Source of the DNA: Pseudomonadota bacterium
GTDB taxonomy: Bacteria; Pseudomonadota; Alphaproteobacteria; Rhizobiales; Rhizobiaceae
DNA length: 32,243 nt
Direction: 5' to 3'
Assembly (NCBI GenBank): GCA_023444445.1
Contig: JAEXMK010000192.1
Span: 1 to 32,243 of the forward strand
Part shown: piece after piece, positions 21,862 to 29,613 of the stretch
How positions within the stretch are numbered: position 1 is the first letter of the stretch
Layout of the letters: the number at the start of each line of letters is the position of its first letter
Program-made: the position numbers and the translations under genes
Notes under the pieces: model-generated
What the model was told of the DNA's origin: nothing
Database searches by the model: none
Seen by the model: only the letters and a program-made list of their open reading frames with translations

Positions 21862-23391
21862 TTACTCCCCCGACCCTTCGGCCGGCTTTGCCTGCGCCGC
21901 CGCCGGCAGTCGCACCGGTTTCAGCATCAGCGCCGCCGCAAGGCCGATGGCGGCGGTTGCGGCTGCGGCGAAGAAGAGCGGCGTAAACGCATCTGAATAG
22001 AGCGAGGCGACGGCGGCCTGCGAGGCGGCTGGGAGTTCGGACAGCATTTTCGGCGTCAGTTCCTCGATCTTGCCGACGCCGGGAATGTCGACCGCCACGC
22101 CCTTGAGGCTCGATGACACGATGGCGCCATAGACCGAGATGGCAATCGCCGCGCCGCCCATGCGGGTCAGGGTTACCGCGCCGCTCGCCGCGCCAATATC
22201 CGCCTTGGGGGCAGAATTCTGCACGCCAATGATCGGCGCCTGCTGGCCGAGGCCGACCGCAAAGCCTTGTGCCAACATGAGGACCGCAATCACCCAAAGC
22301 GGCGTGCCAGCATGCATTTGCGTGAACAGCAGCATGGCGATGAGATTGATGGAGAGACCCGCCACCGAGAAGGGCTTGTAGACGCCGGTAATCGAGATTA
22401 GCCGTCCGGCCGAAAGTGAGCCCATGACGATGCCGCCGGTGACGGCGATGAAGAACAGGCCGGCATGGGAGGGGGAAAGGCCGGTGGTGGTTTGCAGGAA
22501 CAGGGCATAATAATTGACCATGCCGATGCCGATGCCGCCGCTGGTCAGCGAAACGATCATCAACAGCGGAAAAGTGCTGTCCTTGAAGAGACGCAGCGGC
22601 ACGACCGGTTCCGGCGCGCGGCGTTCCACCTGCACCCAGAGGAACGCAGCGATGACAGCAAAAGCGATGATGCCGAGACTTGGGGCTGCGATGAGCGATC
22701 CGAACAATTCGCTGCTGTCCGCCCAGAAGACCACGCTGGCAATGGTGGCCGCCAAAAGAACCGCACCGAGATAATCAATCTTCGGCTGGCGCGCCGGGCG
22801 GCGGTAAGGCAGCATCAGCGCGAGACCGGCAATAACGATAATGCCAAGCGGCAGGTTGATAAGAAAGATCGATCGCCAACCGAAGAGATCGCTCATCGTG
22901 CCGCCGAGGATCGGGCCGACACTGCCTGACGCCATGATGGTGAGGCTGGAATAGCTCTGGTAACGGGCGCGTTCGCGCGGTTCGAACAGATCCGCATTGA
23001 CGGAGAAGATCGAGACCATGATGCCGCCGCCGCCAAGCCCCTGCAACACGCGGGCGGCAATCAGGCTGTCCATCGACCATGCCAGCCCGCAGGCGAGCGA
23101 GCCGAGCGTGAAGATGACGACCGCCGCGATCATCACATATTTCCGGCCGAACAGATCGCCGAGCTTGCCATAGACAGGCATGACGGCGCTGGTCGCCAGC
23201 AGATAGGCAGAGCCTATCCATCCGAAGCGCTCAAGCGCGCCGAACTCACCGACGATGGTGGGCAGTGCCGTCGATACGATCTGGTTATCGAGTGTCGCCA
23301 TGAACATGGCCAGCATCAGAAACAGAAAGACGATGAGCCTGCGGCGATGATCCGACACAAGCGGCGCCACGGGGGCGGTGGACATATCCAT
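21862..23391 (-). CDS. DHA2-family MFS drug/proton antiporter
   Basis: A 509-residue inner-membrane exporter with about 14 predicted hydrophobic helices, typical of EmrB/QacA (DHA2) transporters. MFS motif D1 appears as ATLDNQIVSTALPTIVGEF in the first helix, motif A as YGKLGDLFGRKYV after helix 2, and motif C-like Gly-rich sequence (GGGGIMVSIF and MASGSVGPILGG) follows. Such pumps export hydrophobic toxins or drugs using the proton gradient and typically work without an accessory protein in this arrangement. A GAG sits about 7 nt before ATG 23391. It is divergent from a MarR-family gene at 23533, which presumably represses it. The substrate is unknown. Confidence 0.94.
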   Translation of the reverse strand: MDMSTAPVAPLVSDHRRRLIVFLFLMLAMFMATLDNQIVSTALPTIVGEFGALERFGWIGSAYLLATSAVMPVYGKLGDLFGRKYVMIAAVVIFTLGSLACGLAWSMDSLIAARVLQGLGGGGIMVSIFSVNADLFEPRERARYQSYSSLTIMASGSVGPILGGTMSDLFGWRSIFLINLPLGIIVIAGLALMLPYRRPARQPKIDYLGAVLLAATIASVVFWADSSELFGSLIAAPSLGIIAFAVIAAFLWVQVERRAPEPVVPLRLFKDSTFPLLMIVSLTSGGIGIGMVNYYALFLQTTTGLSPSHAGLFFIAVTGGIVMGSLSAGRLISITGVYKPFSVAGLSINLIAMLLFTQMHAGTPLWVIAVLMLAQGFAVGLGQQAPIIGVQNSAPKADIGAASGAVTLTRMGGAAIAISVYGAIVSSSLKGVAVDIPGVGKIEELTPKMLSELPAASQAAVASLYSDAFTPLFFAAAATAAIGLAAALMLKPVRLPAAAQAKPAEGSGE

Positions 23392-23452
23392 GAAAAATCT
23401 CGTTGGCTTCAGGCGGATTTACTGTGACAATTTGTGTGCTATCAGCATATAT

Positions 23453-23476
23453 ATGTCAATGGCAAGTTTTTGACAT
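23453..23476. promoter_or_regulatory. Inverted repeat between MFS and MarR genes
   Basis: ATGTCAA (23453-23459) and TTGACAT (23470-23476) are a perfect 7-bp dyad with 10-nt spacing. Each arm contains TTGACA read outward, so it could supply both divergent -35 boxes. A direct repeat TGTGCTAT flanks it (23435-23442, 23478-23485). This is a likely operator for the MarR protein. Confidence 0.55.
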
Positions 23477-23532
23477 CTGTGCTATTGCCGCTAAACGTGA
23501 TCGGAAAACAGCATCGAAAGGGACGATGAAGC

Positions 23533-24048
23533 GTGGCGACTGAGGAAAACTGGAACGAGGATCTGCCCGAGGACATCAAGCGGATCGGCAATACGATGAC
23601 GCGCATGCGCATCATGATTGGCCGCCGCATCATCGGCCGCATGGCGCTTGCCAGGCTCGCTCCGGGTCTCGAACTTTCCCATATCGACGTGCTCGACATT
23701 CTGCGCCGGACGGAGGGCGATGTGACGGTGGGTGCAATTGCCGAGGGCATGCGCATCGATCCCTCGCGCGGCAGCCGGGTGGTGGCGGATATGGTGGGGC
23801 GCGGCCTGCTGAAACGCGGCGTTTCCCAGGAGGATGGCCGCCGCAGCATCGTCGAGATTACACCGCTCGGCACCAGCCTTTTGCAGGAAATGCGCCGGAC
23901 CAAGATGAGCGTCATCGAGGACGTGATGGATGGCTGGCCGGCGGAGGATGTGGAGACATTCGCCCGCCTGTTCGAGCGGTTCATCGACCGTTTCGAATGC
24001 CGGCTCTCGCCGGATACGGACCTTCTCCCGGATCAGAAAAAATCATAG
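23533..24048 (+). CDS. MarR-family regulator of the MFS pump
   Basis: A 171-residue MarR winged-helix protein. The core is IDVLDILRRTEGDVTVGAIAEGMRIDPSRGSRVVADMVGRGLLKRG, then the wing around SQEDGRRSIVEITPLG. The N-terminal 35 residues are charged and the C-terminal helices end in FERFIDRF. The start is GTG at 23533 with AAAGGGA upstream. The ATG seen at 23526 is out of frame and closes after five codons. It is divergent from the DHA2 transporter, the usual arrangement for a repressor released by a substrate of the pump. Confidence 0.9.
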   Translation: MATEENWNEDLPEDIKRIGNTMTRMRIMIGRRIIGRMALARLAPGLELSHIDVLDILRRTEGDVTVGAIAEGMRIDPSRGSRVVADMVGRGLLKRGVSQEDGRRSIVEITPLGTSLLQEMRRTKMSVIEDVMDGWPAEDVETFARLFERFIDRFECRLSPDTDLLPDQKKS

Positions 24049-24130
24049 TTGGCGCTGCAATCCACAGCTTCACTTTAAGAGGGCTAGACCGTAACTTGCC
24101 GCCATCTGACAGGTTGAAGGGGTCATTTCG

Positions 24131-24790
24131 ATGTTGACGATTTACGGTGTCTACCGTTCCCGCGCCACACGCACATTATGGCTGGCAGGCGAACTCGGCA
24201 TAGAATTCAAGCATGTGCCTGTGATACAGGCCCGCCGTCTTGCCGATCCGCTGGCGGCGGATGCGCCGCTCAACACGCTGTCTCCGGACTTCCTTGCCGT
24301 CAACCCTATGGGCACCATTCCCTGCATCGAGGATGACGGCATGGTGCTTTACGAATCCATGGCCATCAATCTCTATCTTGCCCGCAAATATGGCGGGCCG
24401 CTCGCCCCCATCGACCTAAAGGAAGATGCGGCGATGCTGCAATGGTCCTTCTTTGCCGCGACCGAAATCGAGACCAATTCGCTGAAGATTTCCTCCGCCA
24501 TCGCCGAAGGCCTGTCGGAAAGCGATAGCGGCAAGGCCGTGATCGATGTCGCCGCACGCCTCCTGAAACGCCCCTTCCGGGTGCTGGAGCAGCATCTTTC
24601 CAGCCATGACTATCTGGTGGGCGATCGCTTTACCGTGGCCGATCTCAACGCGGCGGAAATCGTTCGTTACGCGCAGGGCCACAAGCCACTTTTCGATGCC
24701 CATCCGGCTCTGAAAGCCTGGCTGGATCGTTGCCAGGCTCGCACGGCGTTCAAGACCATGTGGGAGACACGTGCGGCCGAGGCGGCCTGA
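24131..24790 (+). CDS. Glutathione S-transferase
   Basis: A 219-residue cytosolic-type GST. The N-terminal thioredoxin-like domain (about 1-85) starts [23 protein letters not shown] and contains [13 protein letters not shown] with the cis-Pro that binds glutathione, then [15 protein letters not shown]. The helical C-terminal domain holds [17 protein letters not shown], the N-capping/hydrophobic staple motif of GSTs. The first-strand residues suggest Ser or Arg rather than Tyr chemistry, so the class is uncertain. AAGGGG lies 9 nt before the ATG. It stands alone on this strand and ends at the palindromic element that separates it from a second GST. Confidence 0.92.
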   Translation: MLTIYGVYRSRATRTLWLAGELGIEFKHVPVIQARRLADPLAADAPLNTLSPDFLAVNPMGTIPCIEDDGMVLYESMAINLYLARKYGGPLAPIDLKEDAAMLQWSFFAATEIETNSLKISSAIAEGLSESDSGKAVIDVAARLLKRPFRVLEQHLSSHDYLVGDRFTVADLNAAEIVRYAQGHKPLFDAHPALKAWLDRCQARTAFKTMWETRAAEAA

Positions 24791-24825
24791 GCGGGAGAAC
24801 ATTCCGCGATCCTTCTTTCTCCACC

Positions 24826-24940
24826 CTCATTCCTGTGCTTGTCACAGGAATCCAGCCGACGCGCGTCCGCGCGGCGGGGAGAGTTCTTTCAGCCCAAGGA
24901 CTCGGGCTGGCTGGATCCCTGTGACAAGCACAGGGATGAG
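24826..24940. repeat. Long palindromic intergenic element (Rhizobiales type)
   Basis: Two 32-bp arms, 24826-24857 and 24909-24940, are reverse complements at 30 of 32 positions. Each arm contains its own small palindrome CCTGTG-CTTGT-CACAGG or its mirror. Between them lies CGCGCG-TC-CGCGCG (24860-24873) and a short variable part. The arm core is shared with 21769-21801. The layout resembles Rhizobium palindromic elements known from intergenic regions of this order. It lies between two convergent GST genes. Confidence 0.85.
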
Positions 24941-24968
24941 GAGCAGCACAAAACCGAGTTGGGGCCTT

Positions 24969-25589
24969 TCAGCCCCTCTCCCCCGCGAGCGCCCGCTGCA
25001 CCGCCGGGCGGTCGTTCATGCGTCGGAAGTGGTCGTGCACCTTGGGGAAACGGGCAATATCCACGCCGTCGCTTTCCAGCCATCCGGACATGACGAAAAG
25101 ATAGGGATCGGCCACGGAATAGGCAGTGCCGAGAACCCATGGGCCATGCAGCATACCGTGCTCGATCAGTTCGAAGCACTCGCCCATGGTCTGCGGCACC
25201 TTGGCCTTCATATCCTCAAGCGAGCTATCCTTGCTCGCCCAGCGACTGCCGCGACGGCCGTGGGCATGGGCGACATGCACGGTAGAGGAGATGAAGGCGT
25301 TGAAGGACTGCATCAACGCGAATTCGAAGGGATCGTCGAGCGGCGCGAGTTTCTTCTCGGGCGCCATCTGGGCGATGAAGGCAAGGATCGCCGGCGTCTC
25401 CGTCAGCACGCCGCTTTCCGTCGCCAGCGCCGGCACGCGGCCCTTGGGATTGATCTTTAAAAATGCCTCGGAGCGTTGCTCGCCTTCCGCGAAATTGACG
25501 CGGTGGGCCTTGTAAGGCAGGCCGGATTCCTCAAGCACGATATGGCTGGCGCGGGAACAGGAACCGGGGGAGAAAAACAATGTGAACAT
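24969..25589 (-). CDS. Glutathione S-transferase (beta-class-like)
   Basis: A 206-residue GST. The N terminus MFTLFFSPGSCSRASHIVLE matches the beta-class pattern in which Cys near position 10 (here Cys11) contacts glutathione. INPKGRVPALATESG carries the cis-Pro, and ETPAILAFIAQ ends the thioredoxin-like domain. The C-terminal domain ends with a WVLGTAYSVADPYLFVM staple motif. ATG 25589 follows GGAGGT. The longer in-frame start at 25673 runs into the upstream hairpin and is rejected. It follows the asparaginase gene on the same strand after 134 nt. Confidence 0.93.
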   Translation of the reverse strand: MFTLFFSPGSCSRASHIVLEESGLPYKAHRVNFAEGEQRSEAFLKINPKGRVPALATESGVLTETPAILAFIAQMAPEKKLAPLDDPFEFALMQSFNAFISSTVHVAHAHGRRGSRWASKDSSLEDMKAKVPQTMGECFELIEHGMLHGPWVLGTAYSVADPYLFVMSGWLESDGVDIARFPKVHDHFRRMNDRPAVQRALAGERG

Positions 25590-25615
25590 GGATATGCGAC
25601 CTCCAAAGCAATGAA

Positions 25616-25642
25616 GCGTCCGCTTCTTCCTCATGCGGACGC
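25616..25642 (-). terminator. Hairpin between asparaginase and GST genes
   Basis: An 8-bp perfect GC-rich stem (25616-25623 with 25635-25642) has an 11-nt loop. On the minus strand it is followed by TTCATTG rather than a T run, so termination would be weak. It may be partial readthrough or mRNA processing. Confidence 0.4.
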
Positions 25643-25723
25643 CGCCCCGCGAGGGCCATGGGGTGGCCATCACGCGCAGGGCGCGTCATCATCGTGCCGG
25701 CAAACGGCCGCGTCAAAGGTTAT

Positions 25724-26722
25724 TTAGAGACCGACGACCCTGACATCGCCGACATGGATGCCGTTCCAGTTGCGCATCTGCCGGTGCGCCATGCCGCTTA
25801 GCGCCTGTTGTTCGGCGCTGCCTTCATCGAAATAGCGGGCGAGCAATGCCGAAACCATGGCTTCCGCCGCGCGCGTCGTGCCGTCTTCGCATTTCACCGC
25901 CATGGCGATGCCCTGTTCCGGCAAGGCGGCGACGAAGACGCCCTCCGCACCGGTCTTTGCGAAAATCTTGCCCGGCGCGATCTGCATCAGCTTCGTGCAG
26001 GCGCGACCGGTGCCAGCCACGTAAAAAGGTTCTGCCATGCAGGCCTCGATGAGACGGCGCGAGGCGCTCGCCCGGCCGGCTTCCAGTCCCCTGCCCGTCG
26101 CCATCTTTGCGAAACCATGCGCCAGGCCTTTGAGCGGCACCGCATAGGTTGGGATGGAGCAGCCGTCTACGCCGCAATTGTCGTGACCCAGCGCGGCACC
26201 CGTCAGGCTCTCCATCGTCGCGCGGATTTCCCGCTGCAGCGGGTGGTCATAACCGACATAGCCCTTGGGGTCCGTGCCTGTATGGCAGCAGGCGCAGATG
26301 AAGCCTGAATGTTTACCGGAGCAATTATTGTGAAGCGCCGTCGGCTTTTCCAGCGTGCGAGCCTGATGGATGATGGTTTTCTGGTCGGAGGACCAGTGCG
26401 CGCCACATTCCAGCGTATCCACATCCCTGCCCGCTTTCGCCAGCATCGAAGCGGCGAGTTCAACATGCGCGTCCTCGCCGGAATGGGAGGAACAGGCAAG
26501 CGCCAGTTCGCGGTTGCCGAAGCCATAGGCATCCGCAGCACCACTTTCCACCAGCGGCAGGGCCTGCATGGCCTTGCAAGCCGAACGCGGGAAGATGCCG
26601 CGCTCGATATCGCCTGCTGAAAACAGCACCCCGCCATCGCCGTCCACCACCACGGCAAGGCCCTGATGGCGGCTTTCCACGAGATTGCCGCGGGTCACTT
26701 CGACGGTAACGGAATTGTTCAT
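25724..26722 (-). CDS. L-asparaginase, Rhizobium etli AII (class 3) type
   Basis: A 332-residue asparaginase II of the ReAII type, unrelated to the bacterial AnsA/AnsB fold, that hydrolyses asparagine to aspartate and ammonia. The class hallmarks are visible and consistently offset by one from ReAII numbering: RSACK with Ser47 and Lys50 (catalytic Ser-x-x-Lys), SSHSGED with Ser79/Ser81, CSGKHSG with Cys134 and Lys137, and CGVDGC with Cys188, the zinc-binding set of ReAII. The C-terminal half includes FAKMATGRGLEAG and GRACTKLMQIAPGK. It has no signal peptide, so it is cytoplasmic. ATG 26722 has GAGG upstream. Longer in-frame starts enter the neighbouring gene. It is divergent from the DUF3750 gene. 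Confidence 0.93.
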   Translation of the reverse strand: MNNSVTVEVTRGNLVESRHQGLAVVVDGDGGVLFSAGDIERGIFPRSACKAMQALPLVESGAADAYGFGNRELALACSSHSGEDAHVELAASMLAKAGRDVDTLECGAHWSSDQKTIIHQARTLEKPTALHNNCSGKHSGFICACCHTGTDPKGYVGYDHPLQREIRATMESLTGAALGHDNCGVDGCSIPTYAVPLKGLAHGFAKMATGRGLEAGRASASRRLIEACMAEPFYVAGTGRACTKLMQIAPGKIFAKTGAEGVFVAALPEQGIAMAVKCEDGTTRAAEAMVSALLARYFDEGSAEQQALSGMAHRQMRNWNGIHVGDVRVVGL

Positions 26723-26750
26723 TCTCTCAGCCTCAAAAAATTCTGATTTC

Positions 26751-27548
26751 ATGTGGTTGATAGCGCAATTGATTTTTCGATGCACGGGGCTGCCGGTGAA
26801 ATTTGCAAAACGTCTGCTGCTGGCGATTGCCATTATCTACCTGCTGCCGGCACTGGCATCGGCGGGACTGTGGGCCATGAAGGACCATCCGCGCGGCTGG
26901 AATGCCGCCAGATGGTCATCGTCAGGCATGCTGCCGGCGGCTTCGAGCGACGGGCAAGCCGCTGTCTACGTCTTTTCCGCCATGACCGGCGGCTTCAAGG
27001 GCTCGGTTGCCAGCCACGCCTGGGTCGTTCTGAAAAAGCCTGACGCCACGACCTATGACCGCTATGACAAGGTGGGCTGGGGCACGCCGATCCGCCACAA
27101 TGGTTATGCGGCCGACGCCTACTGGTATTCCAACATGCCGCGTCAGGTCGTGGCCATTCACGGTGCAGAGGCGGAAAAGCTGATACCCAAGATCGAAAAG
27201 GCGATTGCCGACTATCCCTATGGCAAGCCGGGCGGCTATCGCATCTATCCCGGCCCCAACTCCAACACCTTCGTCGCCCATGTGCTGCGCAGCGTGCCCG
27301 AACTCGGCGTCGTGCTGCCGCCGGACGCGGTCGGCCGCGACTATCTGCCGGACGGTGCATTCTACCACATCGCCGATGACTGGAAGGATGCGAGCGTTTC
27401 GCTGGGCGGCCTGTTCGGCATTTCGGCGGGCGCGCGCAGCGGTTTCGAGATAAATTTCCTCGGTCTTGTCGCGGGTGTCGATTTTGGCCGTCCCGGGGTA
27501 AAGATACCCGGGCTCGGTTATTTCGGGGTGGCGGGCATCCGCGCGTAA
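26751..27548 (+). CDS. DUF3750 membrane-anchored protein
   Basis: A 265-residue protein matching DUF3750 in pattern. An N-terminal hydrophobic helix (about 17-37, KFAKRLLLAIAIIYLLPALA) anchors or exports it. The conserved body contains VYVFSAMTGGFKGSVASHAWVVLK, GWGTPIRHNGYAADAYW, the YRIYPGPNSNTFVAHVL block and DGAFYHIADDW. The conserved Ser/His/Asn/Thr-Phe arrangement (PGPNSNTF) resembles a permuted NlpC/P60 catalytic region, but this is a guess. The start is uncertain. ATG 26751 was chosen over an in-frame ATG at 26685 inside asparaginase, and GTG 26796 is another candidate. None has a good Shine-Dalgarno. Its stop lies 4 nt from that of the convergent ClC gene. Confidence 0.8.
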   Translation: MWLIAQLIFRCTGLPVKFAKRLLLAIAIIYLLPALASAGLWAMKDHPRGWNAARWSSSGMLPAASSDGQAAVYVFSAMTGGFKGSVASHAWVVLKKPDATTYDRYDKVGWGTPIRHNGYAADAYWYSNMPRQVVAIHGAEAEKLIPKIEKAIADYPYGKPGGYRIYPGPNSNTFVAHVLRSVPELGVVLPPDAVGRDYLPDGAFYHIADDWKDASVSLGGLFGISAGARSGFEINFLGLVAGVDFGRPGVKIPGLGYFGVAGIRA

Positions 27549-27552
27549 GCCG

Positions 27553-28896
27553 TCACGTTTCGTTAGCCTGAGCGGCGCGTCTGGCGCGGATGCTCTGGGC
27601 GATGAAGACCCGTGACAGGCCATGATAAAGCGGCTCGCGAGAGAAAAGCCGCGACGTCAGATATCCGAGCATCGATGCAGCCATGATGGGCATGACGCCT
27701 TCATGATTACCGGTCATTTCGAGAATAATGACAAAGGCCGTCATCGGCGCCTGCACGACGCCGGCAAAATAACCCGCCATGCCGACGATGGCGCCAAGGC
27801 CGATGCTGGTGCCGAGCACGCTTGCCATGGTGCTGCCGAAACCCGCGCCCACCGACAGCGACGGCGCGAAAATGCCGCCCGGAATGCCCGACATCATGGC
27901 GAGGAACGTCGCCGCCAGTTTTTCGATAAAGAAGAAGGACGGCGCGGCTTGGCCCTCTATCGCCGCTCGGGCCTGTTCGTAACCGGTTCCGAACGTCGCG
28001 CCGCCTGTTGCGATGCCGAGGACGGCGGAAGCAAGGCCGCAGGCGGCGGCAACCGCCAGCAGTCGCTTCAGGGGCATGGTCTGGGCGAAACGACGGATAC
28101 GCGCGGAGAGGCGCAACGCCCCAGCGCTGAACAGCGCGCCAAATGCACCACCGCCGACACCGCAGACAAGCACCAGGAGCCAGTCCATGGTCGTTTTCGC
28201 CATGACCGAACTGGTGCCGAAATAGGTATAGCTGCCGACCAAAGCCAGCGAGGCAAGGCCCGACAGGATGACGGCGGTGAGCACAAGGCCGTTGGCGCGG
28301 GATTCGTAAGTCTTGCTCATCTCCTCGATGGCGAAGACGATGCCCGCAAGCGGCGTGTTGAAGGCTGCGGCAATGCCCGCCGCCGATCCGGCGAGGATGA
28401 GACCCTTCGCCTGCGCCATACCGCCCCAGCGGGCGGCCTGCAGCATGATTGAGGCGCCCACCTGAACCGTTGGCCCCTCACGGCCAATCGACGCGCCGGA
28501 GAGCAGACCGGCGACCGTGAGCACCACTTTGCCGAAAGCAAGCTTTAGCGACAGAAGCCGTGACCGATCCGCATCGTCCCGCAGGTGCCGGGCGGCGATG
28601 GCCTGCGGAATGCCGCTACCGCCGGCATTGGGGAAAACCGTGATCGCGAGCCAGGCGCACAGGGTGAAACCGAGCGGCGTGATAATGAGCGGCAGCAGAA
28701 ACGCCCATTCGCCGGCAGATGTTGCCGCAAAGAAAAGATGCTGAGCGCGATCCGCTGCCCAGGCAAAACCGACGCTGATAAGGCCGACAGCAATCGCGCC
28801 GATCCAGAAAACCGCCCTTGGCTTCCAAATCCGCCATGAACCCCACACAACACGGGAACGGCGGAGCATTTTCAGCTTCTTATAATCGACGGGCAT
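27553..28896 (-). CDS. ClC-family chloride/proton antiporter
   Basis: A 447-residue inner-membrane ClC protein with about 10-12 hydrophobic helices. The three selectivity motifs are present: GSGIP at 93-97, GREGP at 138-142 with the external gating Glu140, and GIFAPSL in the C-terminal half. The IEEMSK segment retains the pair equivalent to the internal proton glutamate of the E. coli exchanger, so 2Cl-/H+ exchange is more likely than a passive channel. It has no CBS domains. Likely roles are acid resistance or charge balance. The start ATG 28896 has a poor Shine-Dalgarno. It is convergent with DUF3750 and divergent from the toxin-antitoxin pair. Confidence 0.94.
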   Translation of the reverse strand: MPVDYKKLKMLRRSRVVWGSWRIWKPRAVFWIGAIAVGLISVGFAWAADRAQHLFFAATSAGEWAFLLPLIITPLGFTLCAWLAITVFPNAGGSGIPQAIAARHLRDDADRSRLLSLKLAFGKVVLTVAGLLSGASIGREGPTVQVGASIMLQAARWGGMAQAKGLILAGSAAGIAAAFNTPLAGIVFAIEEMSKTYESRANGLVLTAVILSGLASLALVGSYTYFGTSSVMAKTTMDWLLVLVCGVGGGAFGALFSAGALRLSARIRRFAQTMPLKRLLAVAAACGLASAVLGIATGGATFGTGYEQARAAIEGQAAPSFFFIEKLAATFLAMMSGIPGGIFAPSLSVGAGFGSTMASVLGTSIGLGAIVGMAGYFAGVVQAPMTAFVIILEMTGNHEGVMPIMAASMLGYLTSRLFSREPLYHGLSRVFIAQSIRARRAAQANET

Positions 28897-29041
28897 CGGA
28901 ATCCAGATCAGTGAGTTCGGTAGAGGTAGGCGGAAAGACCTTTTATCTGCCTGCCGACCGAGCTTTGCAAGTTTTGGATTTGACTTTTACCGAGCGTCGC
29001 GACATCATCTGCATCGCAAATGCAACGCATGGAGAGACAGG

Positions 29042-29314
29042 ATGAAAACCGCAACTTTGCCTTCGCTGCGTGTGACCGCGGATTTCCGCGAGGCGGCAGA
29101 AAGCGTGCTGAAGGACGGCGAAACGCTATCGTCATTTGTCGAGGATTCGGTACGCAGGCAGGTGCAAATTCGCAAATCGCAGGCGGAGTTCATCGCGCGC
29201 GGGCTGGCTTCGCTTGAGGAAGCGGAGCGCACTGGCGTCTATTATAGCACCGACGATGTTCTTTCGATGATGCAAAGAAAACTCGATGCTGCGAAAGCCG
29301 CTAAACGGAAATGA
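29042..29314 (+). CDS. ParD/YlcI-like antitoxin of a type II toxin-antitoxin pair
   Basis: A 90-residue protein with a short ribbon-helix-helix-like start, TATLPSLRVTADFREAAESVL, then SSFVEDSVRRQVQIRKSQAEFIARGLASLEEAE, the typical ParD/YlcI layout of a DNA-binding N terminus and an unstructured toxin-binding tail ending in AAKAAKRK. It should neutralise the toxin encoded next and repress the operon. GGAGAGACAGG lies directly before the ATG. It overlaps the toxin gene by 4 nt (ATGA). A TGCAT-N5-ATGCA dyad (29010-29024) just upstream could be the operator. Confidence 0.85.
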   Translation: MKTATLPSLRVTADFREAAESVLKDGETLSSFVEDSVRRQVQIRKSQAEFIARGLASLEEAERTGVYYSTDDVLSMMQRKLDAAKAAKRK

Positions 29315-29610
29315 CATATCAGCTTCGTTATACCGAAGAAGCACTGGCGGATTTCGATCGCATCTATGATTTTCTGATCGCATACGACATCAATGTGGCC
29401 GAGAAGGCCATTCACGCCATAAGAGCAGGATTAGACATTCTCAGCGATTTTCCCTTCAGTTGCCGTAAGGCGTCTTCTGAAAACGGGCTGATACGTGAAC
29501 TCCTCGTGCCGTTCGGTTCGTCAGGGTATATCGTGCTGTTCCGCATCGACGGCCCGGAAACAGTAACCATTGCCGCCGTTCGCCACCAGCGCGAGGATGA
29601 TTACCATTGA
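29311..29610 (+). CDS. RelE/ParE-superfamily toxin
   Basis: A 99-residue RelE/ParE-fold protein: YQLRYTEEALADFDRIYDFLI (first strand and two helices), FPFSCRKASSENGLIRELLV, and the strand block GYIVLFRIDGPETVTIAAVRHQRED with the conserved VRHQR-type end. The neighbour antitoxin is ParD-like, so a ParE-type gyrase inhibitor is more likely than an mRNA interferase, though target and activity are inferred. It starts within the antitoxin stop. It ends 3 nt from the stop of the convergent betA, with no room for a terminator between them. Confidence 0.9.
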   Translation: MTYQLRYTEEALADFDRIYDFLIAYDINVAEKAIHAIRAGLDILSDFPFSCRKASSENGLIRELLVPFGSSGYIVLFRIDGPETVTIAAVRHQREDDYH

Positions 29611-29613
29611 CCT

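Noticed and set aside
24771..25460. 229-codon plus-strand frame opposite the second GST
   Set aside because: It reads through the palindromic element and has no motif.
28818..29045. 75-codon plus-strand frame before the toxin-antitoxin pair
   Set aside because: It overlaps the ClC start region antisense, has no ribosome site and no recognisable pattern.
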